In this document: positions 10,426 to 20,522 of the stretch, piece after piece
How the letters are laid out: each line of letters opens with the position of its first letter
How positions within the stretch are numbered: position 1 is the stretch's first letter
Assembly (NCBI GenBank): GCA_013180625.2
Contig: SNVD02001174.1
Span: 62,001 to 126,000, forward strand
Direction: 5' to 3'
Length of the DNA stretch: 64,000 nucleotides
From: Boswellia sacra
Lineage: Eukaryota; Streptophyta; Magnoliopsida; Sapindales; Burseraceae
Translations under genes and position numbers: made by a program
The notes under the pieces: generated by a model
Told to the model about the DNA's origin: nothing
The model's input: only the letters and a program-made list of their open reading frames with translations
Databases searched by the model: none

Positions 10426-11837
10426 GTAGTTACTTCTTTGACTTGTTTTTAGAGAAGAAGTTGGTGAAAAGTGAGGTATAAAGAGGGAGATTTATGGAGG
10501 TATAGAGTGTTTGGGAATCAGAGGGGGAGAGTGAAACATGTCCTGAGGCATATAGGAGCAGAGAGCAATCGGGTTTTTACACTCAACTTCTTTTTCTTTT
10601 TTCTTTTAATTTTAAATTCTCATACAAACTAATATGTGGTCCATAATTAACATCTCTTTTTGGAACCTGGATTTTAATTGTTAGGTTATGAAATGAGGAA
10701 CAGCTGAATAACAAACTGAAGGTTAGTGCTAAAATTGGTAACCATTTTCATTTCTAAGAGAACCTAAACTCAACAGACATTGACATTTGTATGTATATTC
10801 AGGTCATGATTTATTAAGACATGTTAGTGGTTTATTTAGAATTTAGTAAATCAGGAATGGATAACAGTTTCTTTGATCTGAAACCAAATCTGTCTTCAGA
10901 TGCCAATTGGACTATGCATTATGCTCCACAGATGCCCTTTCTCTTGATTACAATCAAACTTAAAATGTGGCAAATCTTTGACATAGTGCTTAGAGGGCTT
11001 CTCTTGTTGCCTATATATATATATATATTCATTTAAATTTATGTGACAACACAAGTTTCACAGAATTCTGTACTTGATTCAATGCAGCTGGAATGAAGCA
11101 TTTCACATTTTGGCTCAATTTCTATTCAAAAGAACATCATATTTCCACTTGTGCTATGACAGGAAAGTCTGAGGCTAACTTCGAGGAGAAATGGAAACCG
11201 ATTTTAATATGAAGAAGTAATGTCATGTAGAATTTACTTTGGGAAGATATGGTAAGCAATTGATCACCGGTTTATTTATCCACTTGATATTTGGCTTTGT
11301 TGAAATTGAAGGATGATTTCTGCTGAGGCTCATTTGCTTGTAATTTTTGCAACTTTGCTGGTCAAAATCTTTGCTGTGTCGTGACTTTCTACTATCAATT
11401 CAAAGGTTGAATATGAATGTTTTGCTCTTTAGTTACCATAATTTTCTGATAATTGCTGTTGCATCTCTGTTAATATCATTGGTAGTGTAGTATTAAAAAA
11501 TTTTACATCAAACAAATGACTCTGCTAATAGTAATTGAATCTTATTGATTTGTATGAAATATATATCTATTTCATAATTTCTAGTACACTATTAAACTTA
11601 AAAAGCATTTTGCCAATTGGCAAGGTTTCGTCATTCAATTTTCTTTCTTCGTTTCCTTTGCCTTCACCAAAATAGAGTTATGTCCATTTTTCTGTCATTA
11701 TTTAACTATTTTTATACTCAACATCAATTATGTCAATCTGCAGGATTAAAATGCCAGTTTTAATCTAAATCAATGTTCTCTTTGCAGGCACCAACTATTT
11801 GCCATTTTGAATCCTGTTTGCCATTTTGATTGTTATA

Positions 11838-11909
11838 GGTTGTGCCTAAGATGCCAAGTGGGATAGGTACCATCGAAATACTCCCTAAGTTTATGGAAGG
11901 TGTGAAAAA
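11838..11909 (+). pseudogene. Unidentified exon-like segment in CACTA-1
   Basis: A short open block after 'tatag' reads VVPKMPSGIGTIEILPKF then MEGVKN and ends at an 'ag|gtaatt' donor. It has codon-like composition and splice signals on both sides but I do not recognise the protein. By analogy with its neighbours it is probably another captured exon. Confidence 0.35.
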
Positions 11910-12970
11910 TAGGTAATTGTTGCCTATTGGTAATATTTGTTAGTTAATCTTTCTAGCCTGTCTCAATGGCGTGATCTGCTTGCAATATGTACTGAATTCT
12001 CAATTGCTGAGCACTCTTGTATCTAGCTTATTCCACTTGGAGGTAGCTTATTCCACTTGGAGTTCCGTGTTCTTCAAGGATTCTTCTGTTTTTTTTGCAA
12101 CTTTTTTATGTGTAGTACTAGTATAATTTTTTGTCATGTTATCTCAATGTTAGCTTAGTTATTTCTATTTTCTTCAAGCATGTGTAATCAATGGTTGAGA
12201 AATTCTTTATTTATAATGTTGTTACCAATTTGATCTCTTGATTGTTTTTTTACTGGGTTTGGTTTTGTTTGTTTATTTTGTGGGTTATTGGTTTTAAATC
12301 TGTTGCTAAAGTTTGATAGTGAAGATAACAAAGCTATATATGGATATGGAAGGGCTATGATTAGTAGTGGCCTTGTTTAGTGGGTTGATGTGAAGATACT
12401 GAATTTTATACTCATGGGTTTCGATGGTCAATTATAGATGTTGTTATTAACAATTGCCAGATATGATGTTTTGGTTATGATAAAGATAGGGATGCTGATT
12501 TGGATGACTTGACTTGTAAGTTTTTATTTTTAAAGTTGTTGAATTTAGTGTGTAGGTACTGGTTTTATTTTAACTTGAATTATGTATTGAGATCTGTGTT
12601 TGTGCTTATTGGTTTTATGTTCATGTTAATGTGTTGATTGGTCCTTGATTTCATGAACTTCTGATGAGGGTCTAATTGGTATTCATAAACTTGTGTTTTG
12701 AGATTTCTTGAATAGGGTATGTGTGTGTGTGTATGTGTATTCTTTTACTGGATTTCTATCTTGTGCTCTGTCCATGTATATAACATTTGGTTGTTTGATA
12801 AAGAGGTTTTTTTTTTGTTGGGGGGGGGGGGGCGGGCGGGGGTGGTAAAGTTTGAACAGATTTTCTCTTATTAGTGTTTTTTTTTTGGCATTTTTGTTAA
12901 GTCTTAACTTTTTTATCATTTGATATGCAGGAAAAAATTAGTTGGTGATTTTTAAAGATCAAGCAAGAGG

Positions 12971-13045
12971 GTGAAGTTCACAGCCAATGAGCTTCGCCGT
13001 ATTATGGACTTCAAACACAAAATTCGTAATTTTTCCATCCCATGT
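12971..13045 (+). pseudogene. Captured start of elongation factor 2 (eEF2)
   Basis: The frame VKFTANELRRIMDFKHKIRN matches the conserved N-terminus of plant eEF2, which begins MVKFTAEELRRIMD. The start codon is AGG instead of ATG, directly before the GTG valine. Upstream is a pyrimidine-rich stretch with a 'tgcag' acceptor (about 12930) and a short leader, as in eEF2 genes with an intron near the start. The identity stops after IRNFS, before the GTP-binding P-loop, so the piece encodes no function. It is the last captured segment before the right subterminal repeats of CACTA-1. Confidence 0.8.
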
Positions 13046-13284
13046 ATTGCAAATAGGGTTTATTTGTTATTTAATAAATTCAACTTTTATATTTACGGTA
13101 TTTGTTAAATTTAACCTCATAATATTTAACACTTAGATTTTAAATGAATCAATTATAGACGGTGTAATTATTTAATTTTTAACCATTGTAGTGGGGTTTG
13201 TTGGTCATTTAAATTGCACAAACCTGAGCTGGTAATTGTTATCATGCCTTCAAAGCTGTTGTTGTATATATATATATTTTTTTA

Positions 13285-13520
13285 TTTTGGAAACTATTAT
13301 ACTTGGCGGTCAAAAACCACCAAGTATATATTTTTTTAAAATTTTTAAACCTATTATACTTGGCGCTCAAAAACCGCCAAGTATAGTTAAATGCATATTT
13401 GATACTTTGATCAATCGCCAAATATAGTCAAATTAACTATATTTGGCACTGCCATTGGTGGCGCTTTTAAGACCGCCAAATATATACATATTCGACGGTC
13501 AAAGACCGCCAAATATGGTC
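13285..13520. repeat. Right subterminal repeats of CACTA-1
   Basis: Seven or more copies of a motif close to 'ccgccaaatata' or its complement 'tatatttggcggt', some as adjacent inverted pairs (for example around 13310 and 13375). Such arrays are binding sites for the accessory transposase in En/Spm-type elements. The left end has only weak relatives of the motif ('atatttgtcact'). Confidence 0.75.
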
Positions 13521-13559
13521 ATTTTTCTTGTAGTGACTTTTTGTGATATATAGTTTCAT

Positions 13560-15110
13560 TATTTTATCTTCTCCATTTACTCCTTTTGGCGGTCATACAA
13601 TTAGGGTTTAGAACAGTGGAATATATATTTGTGTTTAGAATTAGGGTTTAGAAAAGTGTGTTTAGAATTAGGGTTTAGGAAAGTGGAACAACTTTATTGA
13701 TACATTTGAAGAACACAGGAATGACCCACTTTTTGCTTTTTAACACTAGTTCTTATGTAAGAACATATACATTCTCCACTTTTCTAAACCTTAATTCTAA
13801 ACACAAATATATATTCCACTTTTCTAAACAACAATTCTATACACAAATATGTATTCCAATTTTCATCCTAACACCAATTCTTTTGTTTAGTAATTTATTT
13901 GGGGATAATTGAAATAGTTAAAAGTTAAAAAGTAAAAAATAAATAAATAAAGCTGTTCCACTTTTCTAAACCCTAATTCTAAACACAAAGATATATTCCA
14001 CATTTCTAAGCCCTAATTCTAAACACAACTATATATTCCACTTTTCTAAACCCTATTTCTATGCACAAATATGTATTCCAATTTTTATACTTACACCAAT
14101 TCCTTTGTTTAGTAATTTATTCGGGGATAATTGAAATAGTTAAAAGTTAAAAGTAAAAAATGAATCAATAAAGTTTTTTTTTCAGTTTTCTAAACCCTAA
14201 TTGTAAACACAAAGATATATTCCACATTTCTAAACCCTAATTCTAAACACAAATATGTATTCCAATTTTTATTGTAACTCTAATTCTTAATTTGTTTAGT
14301 AATTTATTTGGGGATAATTGAAATAGTTAAAAGTTAAAAGTAAAAAATGAATCAATAAAGTTTTTTTTTTTCAGTTTTCTAAACCCTAATTGTAAACACA
14401 AAGATATATTCCACATTTCTAACCCTAATTCTAAGCACAAATATGTATTCCAATTTTTATTGTAACTCTAATTCTTAATTTGTTTAGTAATTTATTTGTG
14501 GATAATTGAAATAGTTAGTTAAAAGTTAAAATATAAAAATGAATCAACAAAGTTGATCCACTTTTCTAAACCCTAATTCTAGACACAAATATATATTCCA
14601 CTTTTCTAAACCCTAATTCTAACCACAAATATATATATTCCAATTTTTATCCTAACACTAATTCTTTTGTTTAGTAATTTATTTGGAGATAACTGAAATA
14701 GTTAAAAGTTAAAAAGTAGAAATGAAATCAATAAAGTTATTCCACTTTTCTAAACCCTAATTCTAAACACACACACACATATTCCTTTTTTTATCCTAAC
14801 ACTAATTCTTTTGTTTAGTAATTTACTTGGGGATAATTGAAATAGTTAAAAGTTAAGAAGTAAAAATGCAATTTGAGTAAAATTTTGGTTTGAGAAAAAC
14901 TTTATGGATTCGTTTAATGTAAGAACATAGGAATGACCCCAGTTGTTACTTTTTAACACTAATTCTTATGTAAGAATATATATATTCCACTTTTCTAAAC
15001 CCTATTTCTAAACACAAATGTATATTCCACTTTTCTAAACCCTAATTCTAAACACAAATATATATTCCACTATTTTAAACCCTAATCATATGACCACCAA
15101 AAGTAGTAAA
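13560..15110. repeat. 187-bp tandem array at the centre of the palindrome
   Basis: Each unit has a 'ttccacttttctaaaccc', 'taattctaaacacaaatata' and 'ggggataattgaaatagtta' block. The last block recurs at about 13903, 14127, 14313, 14500, 14687 and 14832, giving a spacing near 187 bp in the middle. The flanks (13560-13700 and 14970-15110) are inverted relative to each other and share 'ttatcttctcc', 'cttttgg(c/t)ggtcat' and 'attagggttta'. The ctaaaccctaa motif resembles the plant telomere unit but is not arranged in tandem. No protein is encoded. Confidence 0.8.
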
Positions 15111-15159
15111 CGGAGAAGATAAAAAAATGAAGCTATATATAATAAAAGAATCTTGTCAT

Positions 15160-17239
15160 AAGAGATTTTTTTTTTTTTTTTGTCGACCAAAATCTACAAG
15201 GCGGCTTTCTAGTGGGAACCCACACATCTCAGAAGTATTTGACCCTTTTGCTTACATAATCAACACCACCTCACCCCTTCAAATGTATATGTCACTTCAT
15301 TTTTACATATCATCTTTAACAAGTGCATTTTTATAAAGCATTTTTACACATTGAGAAAATAACGTTTTTGTTAAGCGCATCTATGTCTCCTAAGATATAT
15401 CTATGTCTCCAATATGTATCACTTTTCCTCTGAAAAGTGACACTGATGTGTTATCAGTGTTATCCACAAACACTTAATATTCCACTTCCACTTTAGGTCA
15501 AACCATTTTAGGCTTAAAAATTCTTTAGGTTAATCTTTAGAGGGTTCCACCAAAGAAGAGCTCTTAGATTCTCTTTGACAAAAACGTCATTTTTCATCAG
15601 ATCTTTAGCCCCACCTCAATTTGATATTTTGTCTCACTTAAGGTTAAACCATTTCAGGCTTAACCTAAAGTACACGTAGAATATTATAATAATATTATAG
15701 TAGAGCTTTTAGATTCTCATTAAGGTGTATTTTTTAATTAATAAACTTTATAAAGTTGGATTATTTTTTCTCAGTACTTGAATAAGAGACTATGAACAAT
15801 TGTATAATCCAACTTTATTGGGTTGTGTTTGAAAGGGAATTGAACAAGAAATGACAAATGGCCATCGTCTCTTATCATAAATACGCAACCTATAATACAA
15901 CACAGCACGCACACCCCAAAGTCTTCTTTCTTCTTATTCTTCATTGACCAGCTAGCCAACAACCATGGCTGATCCTGAAGTTTTCTACTTCAAAATTGTA
16001 ACAGGTTTAGATGCTAATCATGAGTTGTCGATGGAAACTAAGTCTCTAGACGAATTCCCAGTTTTTTTAGAAGGTGAACTTGCTAAAAATAACTGGTGTT
16101 CGATGATGAAAACAAAAGGCGGTGTTTCCTATTGTGCATTCGCAGTGGCAAGCATAAATAGCCTATTCTTTTTGCTGGTTGGCGAAAGTTCATTAGGGAT
16201 AAAAATGTTAGGGGTGGTTCAAGGTGGGATTCTTCAAAGAAATAGATGGAGCTACAGGAGAAAATAAGTTCAAGATCAAAGTCGTAACACCTGTTAAACT
16301 ATTTGGAGCTTTCATCGGTTATGCTCCTTTCACTCGTGGCGATAAAATGTTACTTCTTGTTGTGCATTTTTATGGATTAATCTTGCACTCTACGTGTAAA
16401 TGCATACAATAGCTTGGTGTGGAATCTAATGGACTATGATCCGATAAAATGTGATTTTATGTTTTATCTGTTTCTCTCATTTTAATTTAATCGCAAGGAT
16501 ATGCATGTATAGCGTAGTTAAAATGGTTGCCATGGTTGCCTTTCTTTTTTCTTTTTTAATTATTTTGATGCTGCTCTTTTCATCATTGGTGCCATTGCCG
16601 GTGCCGGTGGTGTATGGGGAAGCTTATAATTAAATAAGCTGTCTATGACTATGGCAACTTTGCGTTCTCGATATATTGCGTATACATGGAACCAAATTTG
16701 TGTAGGTTTCAACTTTTAATTATTAAATAAGCTTTTATAACACAATTTTTTAGATAATTATTGTTATTATAACGATGAGAATACAAAACTTTTTAGATTT
16801 TAACTTATGAACACTCATAAAGATGACTCTTAACCACTCATAAAAGTGACTCTTATTATTAAAGCGCATGCATAATACAACCTTCAAACAATCTACAAAA
16901 ATAAAATATAATAATAATAGTAAGCCCTTTTGCATAAAAGAAGCTAGTTAAATTGCTTTTAAATTTTATAATAATTATATATAACAATTCCATGCAAACT
17001 AACATATCATTTTTACATTATTACTCATTCATAAATGCATATGGTTATATACATCTATAATTGGGATGAGTGAAGTCTTTTTTTTTTTTATCTGTAATGA
17101 ACTTCTATACGGGCACCTATAAGCCCCAGTTATATATTAACAAATGCATATGCCTATATATATGTATCATGAAATCATAACACTTAAACCAAAGATAAGG
17201 ATGTGAATTGGACCATTGAACATAGGGAGCTAATACAAA
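15160..17239 (+). repeat. Duplication unit B (palindrome right arm)
   Basis: 15160-16400 is the inverted counterpart of 3935-7698 once the LINE and SINE are removed. 15540-17239 is the direct counterpart of 17700-21130. Unit B carries none of the large insertions found in A or C, so it serves as the unoccupied reference. It contains B3-like copy B. Confidence 0.75.
15965..16410 (+). pseudogene. B3-domain-like gene, copy B (frameshifted)
   Basis: The start MADPEVFYFKIVTGLDANHE is open through KSLDEFPVFLEGELAKNNW. There the frame shifts: the conserved reading (VFDDENKRRCFLLCIRSGK) is one frame over, meets a TAG in place of the codon before PILFAGWRKFIRDKNV, and shifts again to GFFKEIDGATGENKFKIKV. 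The last frame stays open as LFGAFIGYAPFTRGDK to a stop near 16410. It retains the 'GW.kF.rdknv' block that suggests a B3-type DNA-binding fold. Upstream, 15880-15960 has a leader with CT-rich runs shared with copies A and C. It is the least damaged copy but still not translatable as one protein. Sequencing error at the two shifts cannot be ruled out from this window. Confidence 0.5.
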
Positions 17240-17345
17240 AAGGAGTAGCAACTTTTCTACTTTAGGCTGTTTACCATGATATAATATAAATTTAAAAGGG
17301 AAGATTTTACTTTTCTCTTCTAAAGTAGAAAAGTTGCTAGTCCTT
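17240..17345. mobile_element. Short MITE with 24-bp inverted ends
   Basis: The left end aaggagtagcaacttttct is repeated inverted at the right end with one mismatch. The element is 106 bp and has no coding capacity. It lies exactly at the end of duplication unit B; copy C lacks it. Confidence 0.7.
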
Positions 17346-17590
17346 TATGTAGACAATCTTTTTCAACAAATTGGCAAGTTATCTACATTGCTAGGTATAA
17401 TAAAAAATACTGTCTAGTATTTAGGTTTAAATTAAGTAGTTATTGTCCACTTTTAGCTTCACACACTGTCATCTACTTTAACGAATTTACTTTCGGGCAT
17501 AACATAATTCTCTTTCATCTAAAATTTGCCTTTCTAAAATTCAAGCCTTTATAATAAATCTAAGATCCTACGTTCACGATGCTAGATGTT
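17346..17590 (+). repeat. Dispersed repeat, first copy (second at 43147-43410)
   Basis: Shares 'tctacattgcta', 'gtatttaggtttaaatta', 'gcgaatttact'-type and 'aagcctttataa' blocks in the same order with 43147-43410, over about 250 bp at moderate identity. The family is not identified. Confidence 0.65.
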
Positions 17591-17596
17591 TGTGCA

Positions 17597-17687
17597 AAGG
17601 AGTAGCAACTAATCTACTTTAGAACGAAAAAGTAAAACCTTCCCTTAGATATTTTTATTATATTATGATAAACAGCCTAAAGTAGCA
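17597..17687. mobile_element. Second copy of the 17240 MITE with inverted interior
   Basis: It starts with the same aaggagtagcaac end. The remainder (about 17628-17687) is the reverse complement of the interior of the 17240 copy, including 'aaacagcctaaagtag'. The right terminal repeat is truncated. Confidence 0.6.
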
Positions 17688-18216
17688 TATGAATTTTTTT
17701 AAGAGCTCTAAAGACTGTTTAGGTTAATCTTTGGTGGAACCCTCTAAAGATTAACCTAAAAACGGGTCTTTGAAGCTCTTAGATTCTCTTGACAAAAACG
17801 TCCCACCTCAGTTTGATATTTTGTCTTACATTAGGTTAAACCATCGTGGGCTTAACCTGAAATAGAAGTATAATATTATAATAATATTATATATGAATCC
17901 ATCTTTGGGAGTTGGACATTGTGCAATGATTCGTTGTGCAAAGAAACTATGTCCAACTTTGTAAAGTTGGATTATTTTTTCTCAGTACTTGAATAAGAGA
18001 CTATGATCAACTTTATAATCCGACTTTGTTGTGTTGTGTTATGTTGTGTGTGAAAGGGAATTGGACAAGAAATGATAAATGGCCGTCGTCTCTTATTATT
18101 AATACCCAACCTATATTACAACACAACAGGCGCATCACAATCTCTTCATTCTTCTTCTTCTCCATTGACCATCTAGCCAACAACCATGGCCGATCCTGAA
18201 CCTTTCTCCTCCAAAA

Positions 18217-18792
18217 TGTTATGAAACCAAGGTAGACAATAGATAAATAAGAAAGATAAAGTAATAATGACAAAAGATTTTATATGAAAAGCTTCAAAAT
18301 TAGAGAAAAACCACGGGCTGTCAAAGACAAAATTCACTATATGAAAAATATTATAATCATATAGATTTTGAACTCGTTCCCAATAACCCTAATACACCCC
18401 CTATTTGCAAGCTATCTCACTCATTCTCACCTCCAAGAGAGGAATTTTAATCACCTCAATAGAGAGGAATTTACCTATAGCTAAACTTGAGATGCTTCAA
18501 GTGATGCACTTGTAACAAAGGAGTAGAATCCTTTATATGGGCTTCCAAGTCTCAATCTTTACTTTTTCCTTTTAGTAACAAGATTCCTCTTCCTTTCTTA
18601 GTGAAAATTTCTATTTAAAATATGATTATTCTTCATTTCCTAGTTGAAGTAGAATTCTCCTATTTTCAATAGGATTCTTTATTTCATAATTCAATTAGAA
18701 CTTTCCTAAAAGGATTTTTATCTTTATCATGACTGTAGGAACATTTTTTTGGATTTTCAGGAGTATCTTTTTATTTAGCTAATATCCTTACA
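18217..18792 (+). mobile_element. Solo LTR (576 bp) inside B3-like copy C
   Basis: Ends TGTTATGAAACC and TCCTTACA, with a perfect 5-bp target duplication CAAAA at 18212-18216 and 18793-18797. The site without insertion is visible in copies A and B. A second member of the family, inverted and itself interrupted, lies at 55896-57010. There is no internal region, so it is a recombination remnant. Confidence 0.9.
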
Positions 18793-18856
18793 CAAAATTG
18801 TAACCGGTTCAGATGCTCATCATAAGTTCTAAATGGAAATTAAGTTTTCAGACAAA

Positions 18857-19042
18857 CAATAATGCTAGACTTAATAGTTATACAATATAAACTCTACAAT
18901 ATGATGTGGTAGCCTAAGTGGCAAAATCCTATTGGAGATGTAATTTCCTTTGTCTATTTTTTATTTTTTCTTCCTCCAATGATTTGCCATGTCGGCCGCT
19001 ACATCATGTTGTAGAGTTTAGGTTATATAAAGTCTAGCATCA
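18857..19042. mobile_element. MITE in B3-like copy C
   Basis: Imperfect inverted ends share 'atgctagactt', 'aaactctaca' and 'atgatgt(g/a)g' in the same order over about 60 bp. The flanks ttttcagac and ttttagac suggest a target duplication of 8-9 bp, which would fit a Mutator-like or hAT-like family. The segment is absent from copies A and B. Confidence 0.7.
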
Positions 19043-19669
19043 CTTTTAGACGAATTCCTAGTTTTTCAGAAAGTGAGCTTGCCAAAAATATTTGGAAGTT
19101 TGATGATGAAAACAAGAGGCAGTGTTTCCGATCGTGCATTTGCACTGGCAAGCATAAAAAGCCTGTTCTTTCTTCTGGGTAGCGAAAGTTCATTAGGAAA
19201 AAGAATGTTAGGGGTGGTTCAAGGTGGGATTCTTCTACAGGAGAAGAGAAGTTCAAGATCAAAGTCGCAGCACCTACTAAACTATTTGAAGCTTTCATCG
19301 GTTGCTTCTTTCACTCGTGGCGATAAAATTTTTCTTCTTGTTGTGTGTTTTTATGGATTAATCTTGTACCCTACGTGCAAGTGCATGCAGCGGCTTGGTG
19401 TGGAATCTAATGGACTATGATTCGATAATATGTGATTTGATGTTTTCTCTATTACTTTTATTTTAATTTAATCACGAGGATAAGCATGTATAGAGTAGCT
19501 AAAATGGTTACCTTTTTTGTTTTAAATTATTTTTATGCTGCTCTTTTCATCAGTGGTGCCGTTGCCAATGCCGGTGCCAATGGTGTGTGCGGAAACTTAT
19601 AATTAAATAAGCTGTCTATGACTATGGCAACTTTGTATTCTCGATGTATTGTGTATGCATGGAACCAAC

Positions 19670-20522
19670 TAGGGATGGCAAAACAATTCGGCCGGGGCTA
19701 AGGCCCAGAAAATCAGGTCATGCGGGGCTGGGGAATAACCCAAAAAATCGGGGTAATTGGCCGGGGCCGGGATACTATTTTTTTCCCCGGCCGGGGCCGG
19801 GGACCCAATTGAACCCGGGGTGCGTAATTAAATTATAAAATTATATCAATTTAATCTATCAAATTTGTATTATTAAATATAACCCCTTAAACGATATCCT
19901 CTATTGTCTACAATTTACTTGCCATTTGCTTCAACCTGCAAATACAAGGCCGTTATAGTTAACTATGATGCAAAAAGGCAAAAAACAAAGCTAAAACAAG
20001 CAACCTGCCAAAACGCTCGACAAAACTCGACGAGCTCGATAGCGCTCGACACTACTCGACATGTAAGTGTCGAGTGTCGGATTCATCATCCGACACTTGA
20101 TGTCTTCGAAAATAGACTGATATCGAGTGTTGGTTGTGAATCCGACATGACTCGACATGTAAGTGTCGAGTGTCGGATGATCGTGTTGAGCTCTATCGAG
20201 CGCGTCGAGTTTTGTCGAGCGTTTTGACAGGTTGCTTGTTTTAGCTTTGTTTTTTTGCCTTTTTGCACCATATTTAACTATAACGGCCTTGTATAGTTAA
20301 ATATGATACATGATGTCAAAAATAGATTAATATCGAGTATTAGATACACAACCTGGGTTTTAATCCCGGGTTATTGGAAAACCTGGACCCTCTTGGGGTG
20401 CCCTAGCCCCTGCCTCGAAAAAAAAATTCCAAAGAATTTCCCGGGACTGGGTTTTGCAATTGATAGCCGGAGCCGGGGCGGGTCATTGGTCCCAGCCCCG
20501 GCCTCGGATTTTGCCATCCCTA
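19670..20522. mobile_element. Non-autonomous hAT element with GC-rich ends
   Basis: Terminal inverted repeats TAGGGATGGCAAAAC (left) and ATTTTGCCATCCCTA (right). The 8-bp target duplication is gaaccaac / aaaccaac (19662-19669 and 20523-20530, one mismatch). Copy B shows the unoccupied site near 16690. The ends carry many 'ccggggc' motifs in both orientations, which contrast sharply with the AT-rich surroundings. No transposase is present. A foldback element is inserted at 19942-20294. Confidence 0.85.
19942..20294. mobile_element. Foldback element nested in the hAT element
   Basis: Near-perfect inverted arms of about 110 bp begin at 'atacaaggccgttatagtta' and include 'caaaaaggcaaaaaacaaag' and 'caacctg'. 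The interior is built of repeated 'ctcgacacttacatgtcgag' motifs in both orientations. The TA bases at the outer ends may be a TA target duplication, which would suggest a Tc1/mariner-type element, but I cannot assign a family firmly. A transcript would fold into a long hairpin. Confidence 0.75.

Larger units (their letters stand above)
7699..13535 (+). mobile_element. CACTA-1: non-autonomous CACTA element with captured host exons
   Basis: A 5.84-kb element with CACTACAAGAA at the left end and TTCTTGTAGTG at the right end, and a 3-bp target duplication ACT at 7696-7698 and 13536-13538. These are the defining features of the En/Spm (CACTA) superfamily. The last 300 bp hold repeated 'ccgccaa(a/g)tata' motifs in both orientations. 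I see no TNP2-type transposase. Instead it carries plus-strand exon-like segments resembling LEA2 (8412-8933), an SPX-like protein (9676-9894), UPL3 (10013-10425), an unknown exon (11838-11909) and eEF2 (12971-13045). The empty site is visible near 15150. This is a Pack-CACTA type structure, and must be moved in trans. Confidence 0.88.
18186..19419 (+). pseudogene. B3-domain-like gene, copy C (disrupted by insertions)
   Basis: ATG at 18186 starts MADPEPFSSK, identical to copy A, and the frame is cut at 18217 by a 576-bp solo LTR. It resumes at 18793 with the equivalent of IVTGSDAHH, followed by a stop. A MITE at 18857-19042 interrupts it again before DEFLVFQKVSLPK. The remaining sequence matches copy B to about 19419 with further frame changes. 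The conserved W of the GW..F block lies in 'ggtagcgaaagttc' and is again altered to a stop (TAG), as in copy A. It is non-functional. Confidence 0.55.
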
